Of a stretch of 64,000 bases of DNA, positions 44,601 to 59,600 are shown in pieces. The position numbers were made by a program, and so were the translations under genes. Location: the NCBI RefSeq assembly GCF_001642475.1, contig NW_019173983.1, positions 62,001 through 126,000 on the forward strand, given 5' to 3'. The notes under the pieces were generated by a model, which was given only the letters and a program-made list of their open reading frames with translations, was not told the DNA's origin and searched no databases. Source of the stretch: Fonsecaea monophora (Eukaryota; Ascomycota; Eurotiomycetes; Chaetothyriales; Herpotrichiellaceae). Position 1 is the first letter of the stretch, and each line of letters begins with the position of its first letter.

Positions 44601-47600
44601 GTTTTCTTCTTCAGCACCTTCGTGGTCATGTTTCTCCACGTCGGTCTCGTCTCGGACCCACCCAATACCGCGAACGTCTACGAAGCAATCAGCAAACTGG
44701 TGGAACGTCTCCTTCCCGCGTCGTTCATCGCCGTCATCCTCTATCGCGTCGCCGCGCTGCCACTGCTCCGCGACCTAACTGCTCAGATCGAGAAGACGGT
44801 GCTGTACTTGGGGTTCTGTTTCATCGGCGCGCTGAACAACTATACTTTCGCCCCCCTCATTCCCATAGAACGGCTGACACCACGCGACCTGGCACAACCC
44901 GGCGCCCCATTCGCCCTTGCCCTTATTGTCACCATCATCCTGGCCATTGTCATTTCGCAAATCCACTTCATCCGCATCTCGGGCAACATGCCCAAATACC
45001 TCGCCATCTATGGAGCCATGGCTCTGACGTTGATCATTTTCCTCTTGCTACCCAACCTACGACTGAGGATCCATCATTACATTTTAGCGATGGTTTTTAT
45101 GCCTGGAACATTCACTCAGACACGCGCCTGTCTAGCCTACCAGGGATTGTTGCTGGGCCTGTTCATCAACGGGATCGCGCGCTGGGGCTTTGCATCCATC
45201 ATCCAAACACCCGCTGCACTGGGGGAAGCGAACGGGGGTGGCGGCAGCGGTTCGCCCGGGTCGTGGTGGGGCGCGAAATCGCCCAATGTGACGGCCGTTG
45301 TGGCGCCAGACATCTCCAACATTACATTCAACTGGGGGCCACTGCCCAAAGATAGCGGGGTCGACGGCGTGAGCATCCTAATCAACGACGTCGAGCGCTG
45401 GCGCGGATACACGGACGAAGAACTATACTGGGACCCCGAGGGCGTGACGTTGAAGAGACGGCACGAACGGGGCGACACGGACGATTCCCTGGAACCCGAG
45501 TTCTTCAGGTTCGCCTGGATGAGCGGATCCGAGACGGGGCTCTACTCCCGCGTCGGACTGTGGGATGAACACGGACAATGGCACGGGCCGGAAGAAGGGA
45601 CCACCAGGAATATGGGGGTCGGGGACGAGGAGGACGACGAGGTGAGGAACTACGGAGGACCGTTTGACTTTGTCGACGAGGCCGAGGAGCAAAGATTGCA
45701 CGAGGTTGCGGAACAGCAGCAACAGCAGCAGCAGGAGTTGTAGCTCACGCCAACCGTGCCTCTTGCTTACTGTACAATGTGAGTTTTACGCGAGTATCTG
45801 TCGGAAATTGGACATTGGAAAGTGGAATTGGATATGAATATACCTATATACCCCGCGAACGAAAAGCAACACCAATACATGCACGCACGAATGGAGCCGG
45901 TACAGTACTCTCTATACTGAGGCGAGGAGGAGGGAGAGAAGACAAGGCAGGAGATGAACATCAAATACCAGCCAAGCCGAGCTGTGAGCTGTGAATGGAT
46001 GAATGAATGTATGTAGTTATGTAGATATGATTGATACAGATGTCTGCCTAGCAACCCCACATGTCTACCTTGGTTGGTACTTGGGTTCTCACATGGGTAT
46101 TCAGAGGTACAGGGATACAAATACTTGTTATGATCATGATCATGATCCGTTGCTATGTTGATATGTTGATGTGTTGATTTGTTAGATACATCAAATACCC
46201 AAATACCCAAGTACCCAAGTACCCAAGTACGTGTATTACTCGAGAACAAAAAACCCAATTGCCATCCACGGTTTGATCTTCGAGGGTGAGCGAAGGTCGC
46301 TTTACCCCAGGCTTTAACTGACCCTTTGGCTGAGCAATCACTGAGTGCTCCTCCCTGAGCACTCCCCTGAGCAAAACTCACAGGGGAGGCTAATCTGGGC
46401 CGTTTGCGATCGGTTGGTTAGACCTGCCTCTCTGTTGGGCATTCGTTTTCAGAATGGGCGGCAGGAAATCTGACAGATTCGCTGCCCTTCGCTTGCTGCC
46501 TAAATTTCCTTGTGATATTAGGCCTGGCGGTGTGGTATCGGCCCCCAGGTGAATCGTACGTCGTAGAGCAAGACCGGATCGGCGTTTCTTGTTGTCGACA
46601 GCACGGCAGCCTCGATCATCATTGGCTTCTTTGCCGTTTGGGGACTTGCTTTTTTTTTAAAAAAAAGAAAAAAAAACCAACACTGAAAACCCCAAGTTCA
46701 ACAAATGTCGGCCGAACAGCCTCGACACCTCGGTGCAGTAAGAGATTGCAACAGAGTGGGGGTTGATGACATGGAATTCCCGAGAGCAGGAGGACGATCC
46801 AAGGCCAAACTCATCAGCCTTGACTTTCATATCTTGACAATGTGTGTGCTGGAAATCCATTCTCCGCCGCCTTGCTGCCGCTGCTGCCATCTCCCAAACA
46901 TCAAGTACTGATCCACTCTGCCGTCATGAGCATCAGGCATCTCAATCAGTTTGTTCCAGGTTATTCTGTGGCCTTCGGGGGGAAACTCGGTCTTGTGAGC
47001 TTGTAAGTGGAACACGCCTCCTTCACTACCGGCTTCTTCAATCCCGATACAACGTTTTGCGACTTTGGCCATGGGCTCGGCTTTGAACGTGTTTTCGATC
47101 AAAGGTCCGCTTTCGAGTAAAGAGACGGCTTGTCGGCGCACGACCGGATCGCGACATTTGCACGCAACGAAGAATAGAGAAGGGATGAGTCGAGTCTCGA
47201 ATACAAATACCGGACGGCCGCCTCCACTGTTGCGCGTTGCGGCGGCGTGACGCGCATGCTCGATCATGGCTTGGAACGTGGTTATAAAATGGTCAAAGAC
47301 AGTCTCGTCCATATTTAGAGACGTAGCAACCCATATATAGTAATGGCTGGACCCAACATTCAAGAGGGCATATCGCTCAATATCGTCTTGTTGAGACACG
47401 GTGTCTGGATTGCTGCTGACAAAATGTCGAAGAGCGGAAAGCCACTTCGATAAGTTTGCCTCGATACAACTTTGCCATGACACCAGGTCAGGAGATGGTT
47501 TCCAGCCTTTCTTTGTTAGCCTAATTTTGATTTCACCCACATGGACGATAAATTCATGAGCCTCGCTCATCAAAACGTAAAGCTCATCCCTCGCATCCTG

Positions 47601-50600
47601 TAATGTGGAAAACCGATAGTGCCGTTCCGGGCCCTCACCAGCAACAACAGGACCACCACCGGCGCCGGCGCCGGCAGTAGCAGCACTTCTTTTCACTGGT
47701 AAGCCCTGCGAGATGGCCATGTGGCGCAGCAGTGCTCGAACAGTTTCTTCGAGCGTTACTTCACGTCGAGCTGTGGAAGAGTGTCCGCGTTGATGATGGT
47801 CCGACACCGGCCCGATCATCGCCACCGCCCGCCGATAAAGTGCAGCGGCCTCGACAGGGTCGTCTTGCACGCATTCGATGCAGATGTACAATATACAACT
47901 GACGAAGGTGACGGTGGTGGTTGTTGACGACACATTTTCGTTTGAGATTCGTTCTTGCAACTTGGCGATAGACTGGTTGTACCATCTCAGGGCTCTTCGA
48001 TGCTCGTCGGTCACTGCAGGTTGTAGGATCTTCCTTCCAGGGAGCGTCCAGGTCGGCGAAAACTGCGGGTGGCGAATGAGACAGGCGAGAGAATTCACAG
48101 CGTACCAGATGACGGGGTCCGAACGACTGAGCTGGGGGATAATTTGGTGCCAGAAGGCTTCGTCAACCATTCGGGTACAGTTGGGCACCACTTTCTCCAT
48201 GAAGAACTCGAAACATCGCAGCTCCTCGGGCTCGGCGTGCTTGTGAGGAGTAGTGGAAATGAGGCTGCGCAGATTGCCGGAGCTCGTTGCAGCCGCAGCC
48301 GGCCGAGATGCATGTGAATCGACATTGCGGCCGTAACCATCACACTTTCTGCCAGTGCCCAAGCACCTTCTGCAAGCTGGCCGCAATTCGTCGCACTTTA
48401 CCTTTCTGATTTTGCAGGTAATACAACCGTCGTTGGACTTTGTGCTCCCAAGGCGACCTTTCCTGGGTCGTGACGATAGAGGATTCATTGCCCACAATGT
48501 GGATTATCTCAATGCCCTCGTCTACATGCATGGAATCGCAGCGATACACGGTCAGTGCGCGACGAGTCTAGATGGATTGGTAGTTTAGCGCACAGGACAA
48601 TTGAAAGAGGGTTGGCTGAAGGAACCCCCTGACGAGGCTGAGGCCCAGCCTTGGCACTGAGAGGAAAAAAGATCTTCCGAGGCGACGACATTAACGCCCG
48701 GATTCATTGAGAACTCTCCCTGCGGCTTACCGACTACCCGGTGTTGAGTTGTAGACGGAGATATCGGCCTTGTGTTAGAAACAGCCTTTATGTGACTAGA
48801 GGGCGGGATACCTAAAGGAAGGTCTACTAGCTACGGTAGCCTAATAGGACTTAGATTACCAATAAGGCTAGCTAATTAAAGAGGAAGACGGACGATAGGT
48901 TTTTCGCACGAGACTACCTAAGTATCTACGTACCATGGTACCTGGTAGCTGCGGTACTTGAGTACATACCTCCAAAATATGGGAATGACTTACGACGGGC
49001 AAGAACCTGGAGAACGATACAAGACCAGACGAGACGAATCGAGCGGTCTGTTCCCTGCCACATGTGGGATACGGTTCCGCTCGTATCCTGCTCTCCTATA
49101 CTCCAAGCAAGCGAGTGAATTTTGTAGTAATCTTTGAGATGGTGCTAGTTTTCTATGGAGCCATAAAGTAGGTAGTGCCATGACTCCTTACCCCCTGCAC
49201 CTCTACAGTACATGCCAGGTGCCCATGCAGCCATGGTACATAGATACACTTATACACACATATAAGAGAGAAGCGTGCTCCGTGCCTGACCTGTGTATGC
49301 TCTAAAAAAGGGTTTTGGGTTCTTCACAACTTGGCCTTGCGCGGCCTCTCAGCGTCCTCCTTGTACAGTTCATCCAAGAGGGCGCGGAACCTCTTGACCG
49401 CGACGGGCCTCTTCAGCTTCAGGGTCGGCGTCAACAGCTCGTTCTCAATGCTAAAGGGTTCGAGCAGGAGCTTGAAGCTCTTGACGCGCTCGTAACCCGC
49501 AAATTTCTTCTTGCGGCCACACTTTTCCAAATCCTGGAGCACGGCCTCTTTGACCTTGGGGTCCTCGCATGCGCGGAGGAGTGCAGGGACGTCGGTAGGC
49601 GAGATGTCGCGAGACAAAATTCTCGACGCGAACGGGGCAAACACGTCCGGCTGGATGCCGAAGATGGCGACAAGTGAGGTCTGTGACGAGTCGCCGTGCA
49701 CGAATGCTTGCGCCAAGTACGTGCATGAAGACAAGTACACGCCTTCAATGCGTTCCGGTGAAATGTATTCTCCTTGCGCGAGTTTCAGGACGTTCTTGCG
49801 ACGATCAATGATTTGGAATCTGCCCCTCTCGTCCACACTGGCAATATCGCCGGTCCTGAACCAGCCATCCTCTGTAAAGGCCTTGGCGGTTTCTTCCGGG
49901 TTCTTATAGTATCCCGTGAATACAGACGCACCTCGGAGCAAGAGCTCGCCACGAGGATATGGTTTATCTTCGACACTGTAATCCATATCGGGCACCGAGA
50001 GCAGACACGCTTCCACACAGGGGACAACACCACCACAGTTACCAACGGTAAAGTCATCGGCTGGCTGGGTCAGCGCAATCGCGTACGTTTCCGTCAACCC
50101 ATAGCCTTGATAGACCCGAGACGACAGTACGACGCGGAGGAATTGTTGCAACGAGGGATCGAGAGGTGCTGAGCCCGACACAATCGCCGTTGCACGGTCA
50201 AGACCCAGGGCGGACGAGACCTTACGACCCCAGATCCGGTCGTAGATCACGTGTCGGTAGGTTGGGCTTGGCGCAGCGGATCCTGGGGATTTCGGCGCCG
50301 GATTCGAGTTGGCCAGTTTCGTACGGACAATGTAGCGGCTCAGTGCCCCCTTGACGCCTGGCTGCTCGACTGTGTTGGCCTTGATCGCTCCGCCAAAGCG
50401 ATTCAGCAATCTAGGGACTGAAGCAAAGTTGGTAGGACGGAGGAGTTTGATGTCGTCCACGAGTTCGAGGATGTTGCCATGGAAGTAGCCGATCCGACTA
50501 CCACTCCAGATCGCAGTGTGTTCCAACAAGCGGCCGTAGATGTGGGCAAGTGGCAGGTAACTCAAGATCACGCCATTCTCCTTGACTGAAATAGAGACGA

Positions 50601-53600
50601 GCGAGGAGGACGTGGCTGCTACGCACATTGCGTGGGTGAGAAGGACACCTTTAGGTGCTCCCGTGGTCCCAGAGGTATAGTTGATGGTGATGGGATCTGA
50701 AGGTTTGGGAGGGTTGTTGGGTTTCCCTAGAGATGCTCCAAGTTTTTCCACGGCTGCAAGAGAGTAGATTTTGAGCCCCACGTCTGCAGCCATGGAGTCG
50801 AGCAGCTGCTGCTTTGACAGTTCCGGCTTCTCGTTCAGGGTCGGTTCAAGAGGGTCTAGAACAACAAGGAATTTGAGGTGAGGGAGGCGCTGCTTCAACC
50901 TGATGAGGGTGGGGACGTGTGGCAGAGAGCAAACGACCGACGCCAGTTCGGCGTGTTGAATGATGTATTCAGACGCATCAGGACCGAGCGTGTCGTAGAG
51001 AGAGACCGAATACAGCGACTGGGACATGCAAGCCAGGTCCGTGAGTTGCCATTCAGGTCGGTTCTGGCACCATAGTCCAACGCCATAGTTCGCGCCCTGG
51101 ATCCCTTCTCTTGCATGCAGCTCGACGAGTCCTGCGCCGAAATCTGACCTCCTCTTGCGGACTGTCTCATAATCTAGCCATTCGTAAGGGCCGTAAGCTT
51201 GCTTGGAGGAATCGTAGGGTCGGTAGCCTAGACACGGAGCGTGAGGCCATCTCTGTGCGGCGTATTCGAACATTTCATGGGCCGTAGTGACAGAGGGATC
51301 GAGGGTCTCGAGGACGCCATCGCGACATTTCCGATGGCGGTAGACGAGAGTACGGTCAGGTTTCTCTGAACCAGACACGGTGATGGAATACGGCTGCCCC
51401 TTGGGAGGTGGTTGGTAGTATTCATCGGCCTTTTGCGCATAGAGCGCCCTGGATGAGAGAAGGGGCATGGTGAGGGCGGCGGACGAGAGCAAAGATGAGG
51501 ACGAGGACGAGCGAAAGAGACCAAAAGGGGTGTTGGAGAAACGGTCAATCAATTACGGGGTCTCCAGGAAAGTGGAAATGGAAGAAAAGGAAAACTGAAT
51601 CGATGGAGTAAAGGGAGGACAATAACATAACTTGCCAGTTCTGATCTGACAGGAGGTGGGAACTGATTCGGGGCCGGCGTCACTCAGTCTCCTTGCGACT
51701 TTTGGCTCGACAAAACTTCTACTCGTAGGGAGGGGCACCCAGGGAACTTGAGCGCGTGCTTGGGACCAAGAATGCATCGAGAAAGCTCGGTGTGTGGCAT
51801 CTCATGGCATGTCATCTGCTATTCTCCCTTTCTTGGGCTGCGCACCTGCGGGTTGCAGATGGTTCGGGCGGAGGAATAATCACCATCATCATCATATGCC
51901 ATGCCACCAAGTGCCACTAACCACTAACCACGACGCGATCTCCATCGCATCAAGTTAATGCCACCAGAGTGCCTCGGCATCCCCGATCTTAGCCAGACAA
52001 TTGCCAGGCTCTGTTACTTGTAGTGGCAAGCCCCCGAGTAAGTGGACCAGACCAACGGACATGTAACCAAAGATGGACAGCAGTTGGGTAGACTGCCTGA
52101 CTGCACACAGGCAGTACTGGATACGGAATACGGGCTCTGGGGGTTAGAAGACTCGGCAAGCCTTGGGAATTGCACATCTGACCGAGCTTGGGCGAACAGA
52201 TTTCCTCGTGATATTATTGGAATTGCCGAATGCAAAAGGGCTGTCCGAGCATGTGAAAATGAAAATATCCAAGTCCAAAAATTGTCGCCCTACAACCACC
52301 ACCACCGATTGGCTGTCGCAGCTTGTCCCGGAATTCCCCTTTCCAGCCTCACCGCGTGGCTTGCGGCTCTCCAGCTCTCCAGATTCTACGTGGTATGCTT
52401 CTTTCGCTTAGACAACACCAAGGTCACTGCTTTCTCTTTCTCCTGTATCGCTTTAGGTATAACGAAGCCTCTTGTGGTCCATGTCACTCTCTTGTCGGTT
52501 GAACTCCATCGTTCTAGAGGTTCGGCCCTGTATCCAAATGTGTCATCAGGATCCCTCTTCTGTATCGCAACGTTCCATGAAACGAAACAAGAACAAAAGG
52601 TCAGGGAAATCAGGTAGCCCCACTGAGTGCTGCATCACCACTTGGCTTCGCACCAGCCGCTGCGTTGTCCTTGTTGCCCTCTGCATCCGGCCGTGCGGCT
52701 TCGCTGGCAGCAAAACTCTGCTCAAAGTCGTGAATGATGTCGTCGATGTGCTCAATTCCAACACTGATTCTAATCATGTCTTCAGTGACGCCCGAGTCTA
52801 TCCGCTCCTGCTCGCTCAGTTGTTCGTGGGTTGTCGACCACGGATGAATGGCGAGCGTCTTTGCATCACCGACACTGCGCTCTGATTAGCGGGGCACAAC
52901 TTTGGGACAATTCAGGAAAGAATACTCACTTGGCGAGGTTGGAGATAATCTTGAACCCGTCAACCACTTGCGAACCTGCAGCAGAGCCACCCTTGACACC
53001 GACAGACATGACTCCTCCAAAACCGCGGGGAAGATATTTCTTGGCTAGTTGATGGTAGGGATGGCTCTCGAGCCCAGGATACGACACCCACGCCACGTTG
53101 GGATGTTTCTCGAGCCATCTGGCCAGCTTCAGAGCGTTCTCTGCAATCCTCTCGCATCGCAAGCTCAGCGTTTCAGTGCCCAAGATGAACTGCTGGGCGT
53201 TGAATGGCGACATGCAGGATCCCAAGTCACGCAAGATCTCTACACGCACTCGAATGAGGAAAGCCAAAGGGCCAAAGGTATCAACAAATTTCAAGCCATG
53301 ATAGCCGGGAGCGGGATCGTTGAATTGAGGGAATCGTTTCGCGTTGGCTGCCCAATCAAACTTGCCTGAATCGACAATGATGCCACCGATCGAGGTGCCG
53401 TGGCCGCCAATCCATTTGGTGGTGCTGTGCACCACGATGTGTGCCCCATGTTTGATCGGCTGGCAGAAGAAGCCACCGGCGCCAAAGGTGTTGTCCACCA
53501 CCAAAGGCACACCCTTGGCATTGCAGATTTTGGCAATAGCCTCAAAGTCTGGGACGTTGTAGCGAGGGTTGCCAATGGTCTCGACATAGACAGCTTTGGT

Positions 53601-56600
53601 CTTGTCATCAATAGCTGCCTCGAAATCTTCGGGCTTTTCCGAAGTCAAAAACTTGGTGTGAATCCCCAAGCGCGGAAACATGACTTTGAACTGATTGTAG
53701 GTGCCGCCGTACAGGTTGGATGTCGAGACGATGTTGTCCCCGGCATGCGCCAACGCCGCAATGGTCATGAACTGGGCAGCTTGGCCAGACGAAGCGGCAA
53801 CAGCAGCAATGCCCCCTTCGAGGGCCGCAATTCTTTTTTCCAAGACATCCACAGTAGGATTCATGATCCGGCTGTAGATGTTCCCAAACTCTTTCAGGCC
53901 AAAGAGCCTGGCGCCATGAGCGCTGTCATTGAAAGTGAACGAGGTGGACTGGTAGATGGGGACAGCGCGAGAGTTGGTGGCAGGATCTGGCGAATGGCCA
54001 GCGTGGACCTGAAGGGTCTCGAACTTTTGAACCCAGTCGTCCGAAGGCATTTTGAAGATCGCCGGTTCTGTAGCAGGATGGGCTTTGACAGGTCAGCCGA
54101 AGAGGGGAGTGACACGAGATGGTGAAGTACAAGACTGCAGGCTTGCTAGAATGGCTGGATTGCTGAAGAGAGGTTATATGTTTTCTTAGTAGAGGAATGG
54201 AGGAGGGGAGAAGGAAGTTGGTCTCGGGTCAAAGGCCACGAAGAGGTGCACCAGTGACCTTTGTGAGAATAGCTTCTGAAGATGGCGTGCAAAAGAAAGA
54301 AAAGTCTCTGTGAGCTCTGGAGGGGTTCCTCCCTCGTAAGCTCTCAGTTGGTCACCTTTTCCACCAGCTTCGAGTGCCTCGAGGCCAGTTTCCCCGCATT
54401 CGAAAGACTCAATTGGACGCGGTGCTAAGAATTGCGTGATCGGGCCATCAACCCACGTCAGTTTCCCAACCAGAAATCCTCCTCGTATCTCGACGACTGC
54501 GCAAACTCAAAAAGCGACAGAGAAGGAGACGAAGAAAGACCGTCATTTCTTGCCTATGTTCGTTTCTCTAGTTGGTGACTTGGTTGCACTGCGCTGGGAA
54601 GTGAAACTGCGGAGCTCGACTCTACAAGAATCCCATGTACAAGCAGCAATGCGAATAGCCTTGTCCCAACTCGGTCTAGGTCATTTCTTCGGGTAGTTGG
54701 CCACTTCTGGTACCTGGCATGGCTGCATGGGATGCTGGAAGTCATTCAGTTGCTAGATGGCTATCTTGTTATCTTCCCATCTGAGATCCGAGGCTGAGGA
54801 GTTAAGACCATCCGGCCCAGATTCTTCGGATCCGGGACGGAGAAGGACGTCCACTTAGCTAAGCGAAATTCCTCCAAACAGAAAAACTACTAGAACCAAC
54901 GGAGCTGCAAGATCCATGACGGTGTATTTATCGACTTTGTGAGCCCCGTGGTTTTCTTGTATATGCAAGAATAGGAGCAGTCAAAGCAGACGACATCACC
55001 CAATGGCTCTGGGGCTGAACAGCATAAGCCATGATCTGCGCAATCGAATAACACCCCTGCGCGGCCACAGGCCAGCCTTTCTTGAATTCCGCTCGTCCAA
55101 GATATTCATTGTTTTCGCGGTGTGTTGGTCTGTCTTCACTGTAGGTACCTCCCTGTCAAGACTTCATGGCGGTACAGGTGCTCACCTCGGTCCAGGATGT
55201 CTTCCTTTACGGAGTAATCGTTCCCGTCATCCCCTTTGCCCTCCAAGATCGAGTCCATGTGGACCATGATGATACGCAGCATTGGGTTTCGGTCCTGCTC
55301 TCCGTATACGCAGCTGGATTGCTAGTGTTCGCCCCGATCTGTGGCATTATGGCCGACTGGACCAGCTCCCGGCGTGGGCCATTTCTTGCAGGCCTGGTCA
55401 TCCTTGCCGGGTCAACTTTGATGCTATGCTTGGGCAGAACCATCCCCGTGCTAGTGGCGGGAAGGGTGTTGCAAGGAGTATCGGCTGCTGTGGTATGGGT
55501 GGTCGCCCTAGCACTTTTGGCTGATACGGTGAGTGAGCAAGAATCAGGTCAGGCGATTGGATATGTCAGTCTTGCGACTTCGCTGGGGGTCTTGGTGTCG
55601 CCACTGATTGGCGGTGTGGTATACGAGCGGTCAGGGTACTACGCCGTGTTCGGGGTGACCTTTGCGGTGATCGGATTTGATATCGTCTTGCGACTGGCCT
55701 TGATCGAGAAGAAAATCGCAGCCCGATGGCTTGAACCAGAAACTACTTCAGATCAGCCAATATCCACCGCCCCCCTTCAACAGGATATCGAACTTGACGA
55801 TCGAAATAACTCAACCGCTGTGGCCGAGAAAAATGCAACAACAGCAGTCGCCGAACCTTCTGTCACGCGTCCTAAGCGAAAATTACCGTCCATCTTGATT
55901 CTGCTCAAATCGCGACGTATTCTGGTGGCGTTCTGGGGGAATCTTGTGGGGTCCATGACCTTTACGGCCATTGATACGACTCTTCCCTTGTATGTGAACC
56001 AGGTTTTTGGCTGGGATTCTCTGGGAGCCGGATTGACTTTCCTGGCATTGATTGTGCCAGGCTTCGCAGGCCCATGGATAGGACATCTGACAGACAAGTA
56101 CGGTCCGCGCTGGATCGCAGCGTCTGGATTGCTGCTGTCAGTACCCTTTTGGGTGTTGCTGAGGCTGGTTGACCACGACACCGTCGGCCAAGCAGTCTTA
56201 CTGTGCGCGCTGCTGGTGCTTTTGGGAGCCGCTACCGCGCTTCTCTTGACCTCACTGATGGCAGAATTCAGCAAAGTGTGCGATGCAAAGGTGCGGCAGG
56301 AGCCGGATGTCTTTGCTGGGAAGTCTGCGTATGCCCAGAGCTATGGGATCTTCAATGTGTCATGGGCCGGAGGGAGTTTGCTCGGGCCATTGGTATCGGC
56401 CGCCGTCAAAAATGCTTCGGGCTGGAAAACCATGACGTGGACCATGGCACTATGGTGCGCCGTGGGGATTTTGCCTACTGTTCTGTATTCGGGGGGCATG
56501 ATCTCGCGGGAGAAACGACGTGGAAATGGTGCAAGTAGTGGCGAAGTTGTAGCGGTTGAGAGTGCCTAGAGACGCGTCGGGTGGGACAATGACATGACCG

Positions 56601-59600
56601 TAAGGGAGGGTGAGATGTAGCACCAACTCGTGATGGCGTCTCTGTAATGAGGATCGGGGTATTGGTGACGATGGTGATAGTAGTCAGAGATGGTGTTGCG
56701 TCGTGCTGTCGAATCAATCACCGTGACGCGGTTGAATCTGAAACGCGGCCCCTGCGCATCGCGACTGTCGCAGCCTTGGCCCCAACAAACTGTGCCGCCT
56801 GCGTTTCTTTGATCTCCATCATCTTCGTCTGTTTCATCTTCCTCATCTGCTTTGTTCTCCGACTTCCATCAAGAATGTCAAACACCATCGCCCTCCTCCC
56901 CGTCGTGACCGACCACAGACCGTCCATGCAAGTCATCCCCTCCGATATGATCTCAAACAGCCAATCTTGCTGTCCGCCCAAAGCGTCGTCTGTGTCGCAT
57001 GTGGGACAATCGATGCAAATGCTTGACAGACATGGCTGATTGCTTTATGAATACCTGTCTCGCCCGTTCCTTTCTCATTTCTCTACCTGACAGAGATAAA
57101 AGTTCAGACCATCTCCTTCTATTCCCACATTCGCGCCGGCTGTGAGTGTGTTAGTTGTATTAATACTAGCAGTTGCAATCTTTTCGGCGGGTCTCAAACT
57201 TCAACTTTTGGGCGTCAATATTTTGATCAATTTAAATTCATTTGCCCTCTCCGCAAACCGTTATTTGAATCCATCATAGTCGTTGACGACCTCCTCCAAC
57301 CGTATCCGCATCTCTCAGATTCAGGGTCCTCACTCTCGTCACCAGAGCCTGTCCACATCGCCAGCAAGAACAGCAACCCGCGTTCATCCAAAATGTTTCT
57401 CAGTCCAGTCCTCATCCTCCGCATCGTTCAAGGAGTGTTGGCTTTCATCGCCATGGCGCTTGGAGCAACAGGTGTGTTCTGCACTTGTTGCTTGAGAGCG
57501 ATGTGAACTGACACGATGATTCAGTGGCCAACGTCCTGAACACCCACCGTCCTGCCCTCGATGTCCCTGCTGGGGTTGTCTTCTTCATTTTCATCGCCGT
57601 CTTCACCTTGCTTGTCACGGTTCCCTATACAATCCTGACACCCCGCTACTTCCCAGTTCTGGCTCATCCATTTGCCATGCTCGCCGCTGAAACCACCACG
57701 TCCATCTTCTGGCTGGCAGGGTTTGCCGTTATGGCAGATCGCTTGCGCAGAGCAGACATCTGCGAAGTCGGGGCGTGTGCGTCCGCCACAGGTAGTGTCG
57801 TGGTTGGGGTATTCGAGTTGTAAGTCGGAGTGATTTCATCCCTCCTGGCTCTTGTTGACCGACTCAATAGTGTCCTCTTTGGAATCACTGCCTTCTTCGC
57901 CTTCTCTCATATCTTTCTGGGCGACAGATTCAGTGCGAACAAGCCCCAAAACAAGCAGGGGCAGGTGAACCGGGCTGGAGGTGAGCTTGTGTAAGGCTAG
58001 AAATCAGGAATCGGTGTAGCTAGCGGAAGACAAGAAAGAAGAATAATACTGCGACTCTGACCGCATTCTTACTGCTGACGCTGGCCTCAAGCCTCAATTC
58101 GCCTCATTGTTGCTTCGCTTTCGTCGCAATGTTGACAAGGACGGTGACCTGGGCGTGATTTCGTTTATTTTCAGTTCTTCAACATCAACGTCGAAGTCGA
58201 AATCGAAGTCGGGGACGTGCACACCCGACGCACTCATCCGCCCCTTCCCATTGCGTTGTTATCATGAAAGCGTCCTTGTCGTCCATCGAGATGACACCAA
58301 GTTGTCAATTTGAGGTAAAAGCCATCCATCCATCTTTCGGACGCCTTTCACACCGCTCAACAGACTCTAGAAGACAACAGACGCCAAACGCTCAACGAAC
58401 ATGTCTTTCTTTGGGACGCATGAAGGCTCCGTTTCCATTCCCGAGCTTTGGTAAAGAGCGTCCGCTGTATCGCCATCGCCATCGCCATCGTCATGGCCCC
58501 TCTCGCCGGCTGGATCCTCCTGTAATATAGTGTGGTACATACGTCTATCATGTCATGTCGTGTTGCATGATGTTATCTACATACATAGGCAGTGACAGTT
58601 AGTGTGCAAGTGTGCCGACCACGACCGCGAGCAGAGGCACTGTGCGAGCAGGACGCGAGACGCAAGATACAAGACAGCGGACACGTGAGAGACGGATCCT
58701 CGTACACCATGCATACCTCGTACGAGGTACATATATCTCACAAAGACAAGCAATGAAAAGTACGGATGCAACCCCTGACCTCTCGAGGCTCAAAGTCACT
58801 GATTGACTGACAGATAAAATGGATGATCCAGAGACACTCAGTTTGTCATTTAGTGTAAGCTTTTTTTTTGCAGTTAGAATCTGAAATCTGAATCTGAATC
58901 CGAATCTGCATACAAATCAACATCCTTTCCCTCCTCAATCTCTCAACTCAATGTCTGTGCGTGCACGCTTGCAAGAGAGAGCAACTATATCTCGTCGCAG
59001 TAATTAGGCAAGAAAATTCTTCGCTTCAAGAAGAGGTCGGTCTTAGTGCACAGCTAAAAAAGGAGATTTTCACACAAAAGCCAATATAAAGGAGAGAAAG
59101 AGGGAGAGAGAATAGAAAGAGAACCAACCCCAAAGTGTGGGGGCTTCCACCGCAAGATCGAGACTGTACAGTTTTTCTCGCCTTTTTCTGCTTCTCATTT
59201 CCTCCCTGGCTAAGCCAACGAACTGGCTCTCTGCTCCGAACATATCCATCTGTGGGTGATACAGGTCATGACCGAGGACTCAAGAGCGGAAGGTCAGGAA
59301 ATCGGCAGCCTGCATCGTACAGTCAATGGTCAGCATAGGAGTCGAAATAATGGCTCAACGCAAGGACATGAGAAAAATCTGTGAACCATATGACTAGATA
59401 GCAGGGGGAATCAACAGTTGCACGAGACTCACCTTATCAATGTTATAATCAAACTTTTCCAGTGCCGCAAGACTCTCCTCGCGTGACCATCCCATGGCAG
59501 TCAATCTCTTGAGGATTGGGTCATCGTGCTCCGTACCCGTACTCAGAGCTCGACCGATTTGGGGCCGCTCAACTTTTGAGGGTGGTGGGGGCGACGTCTG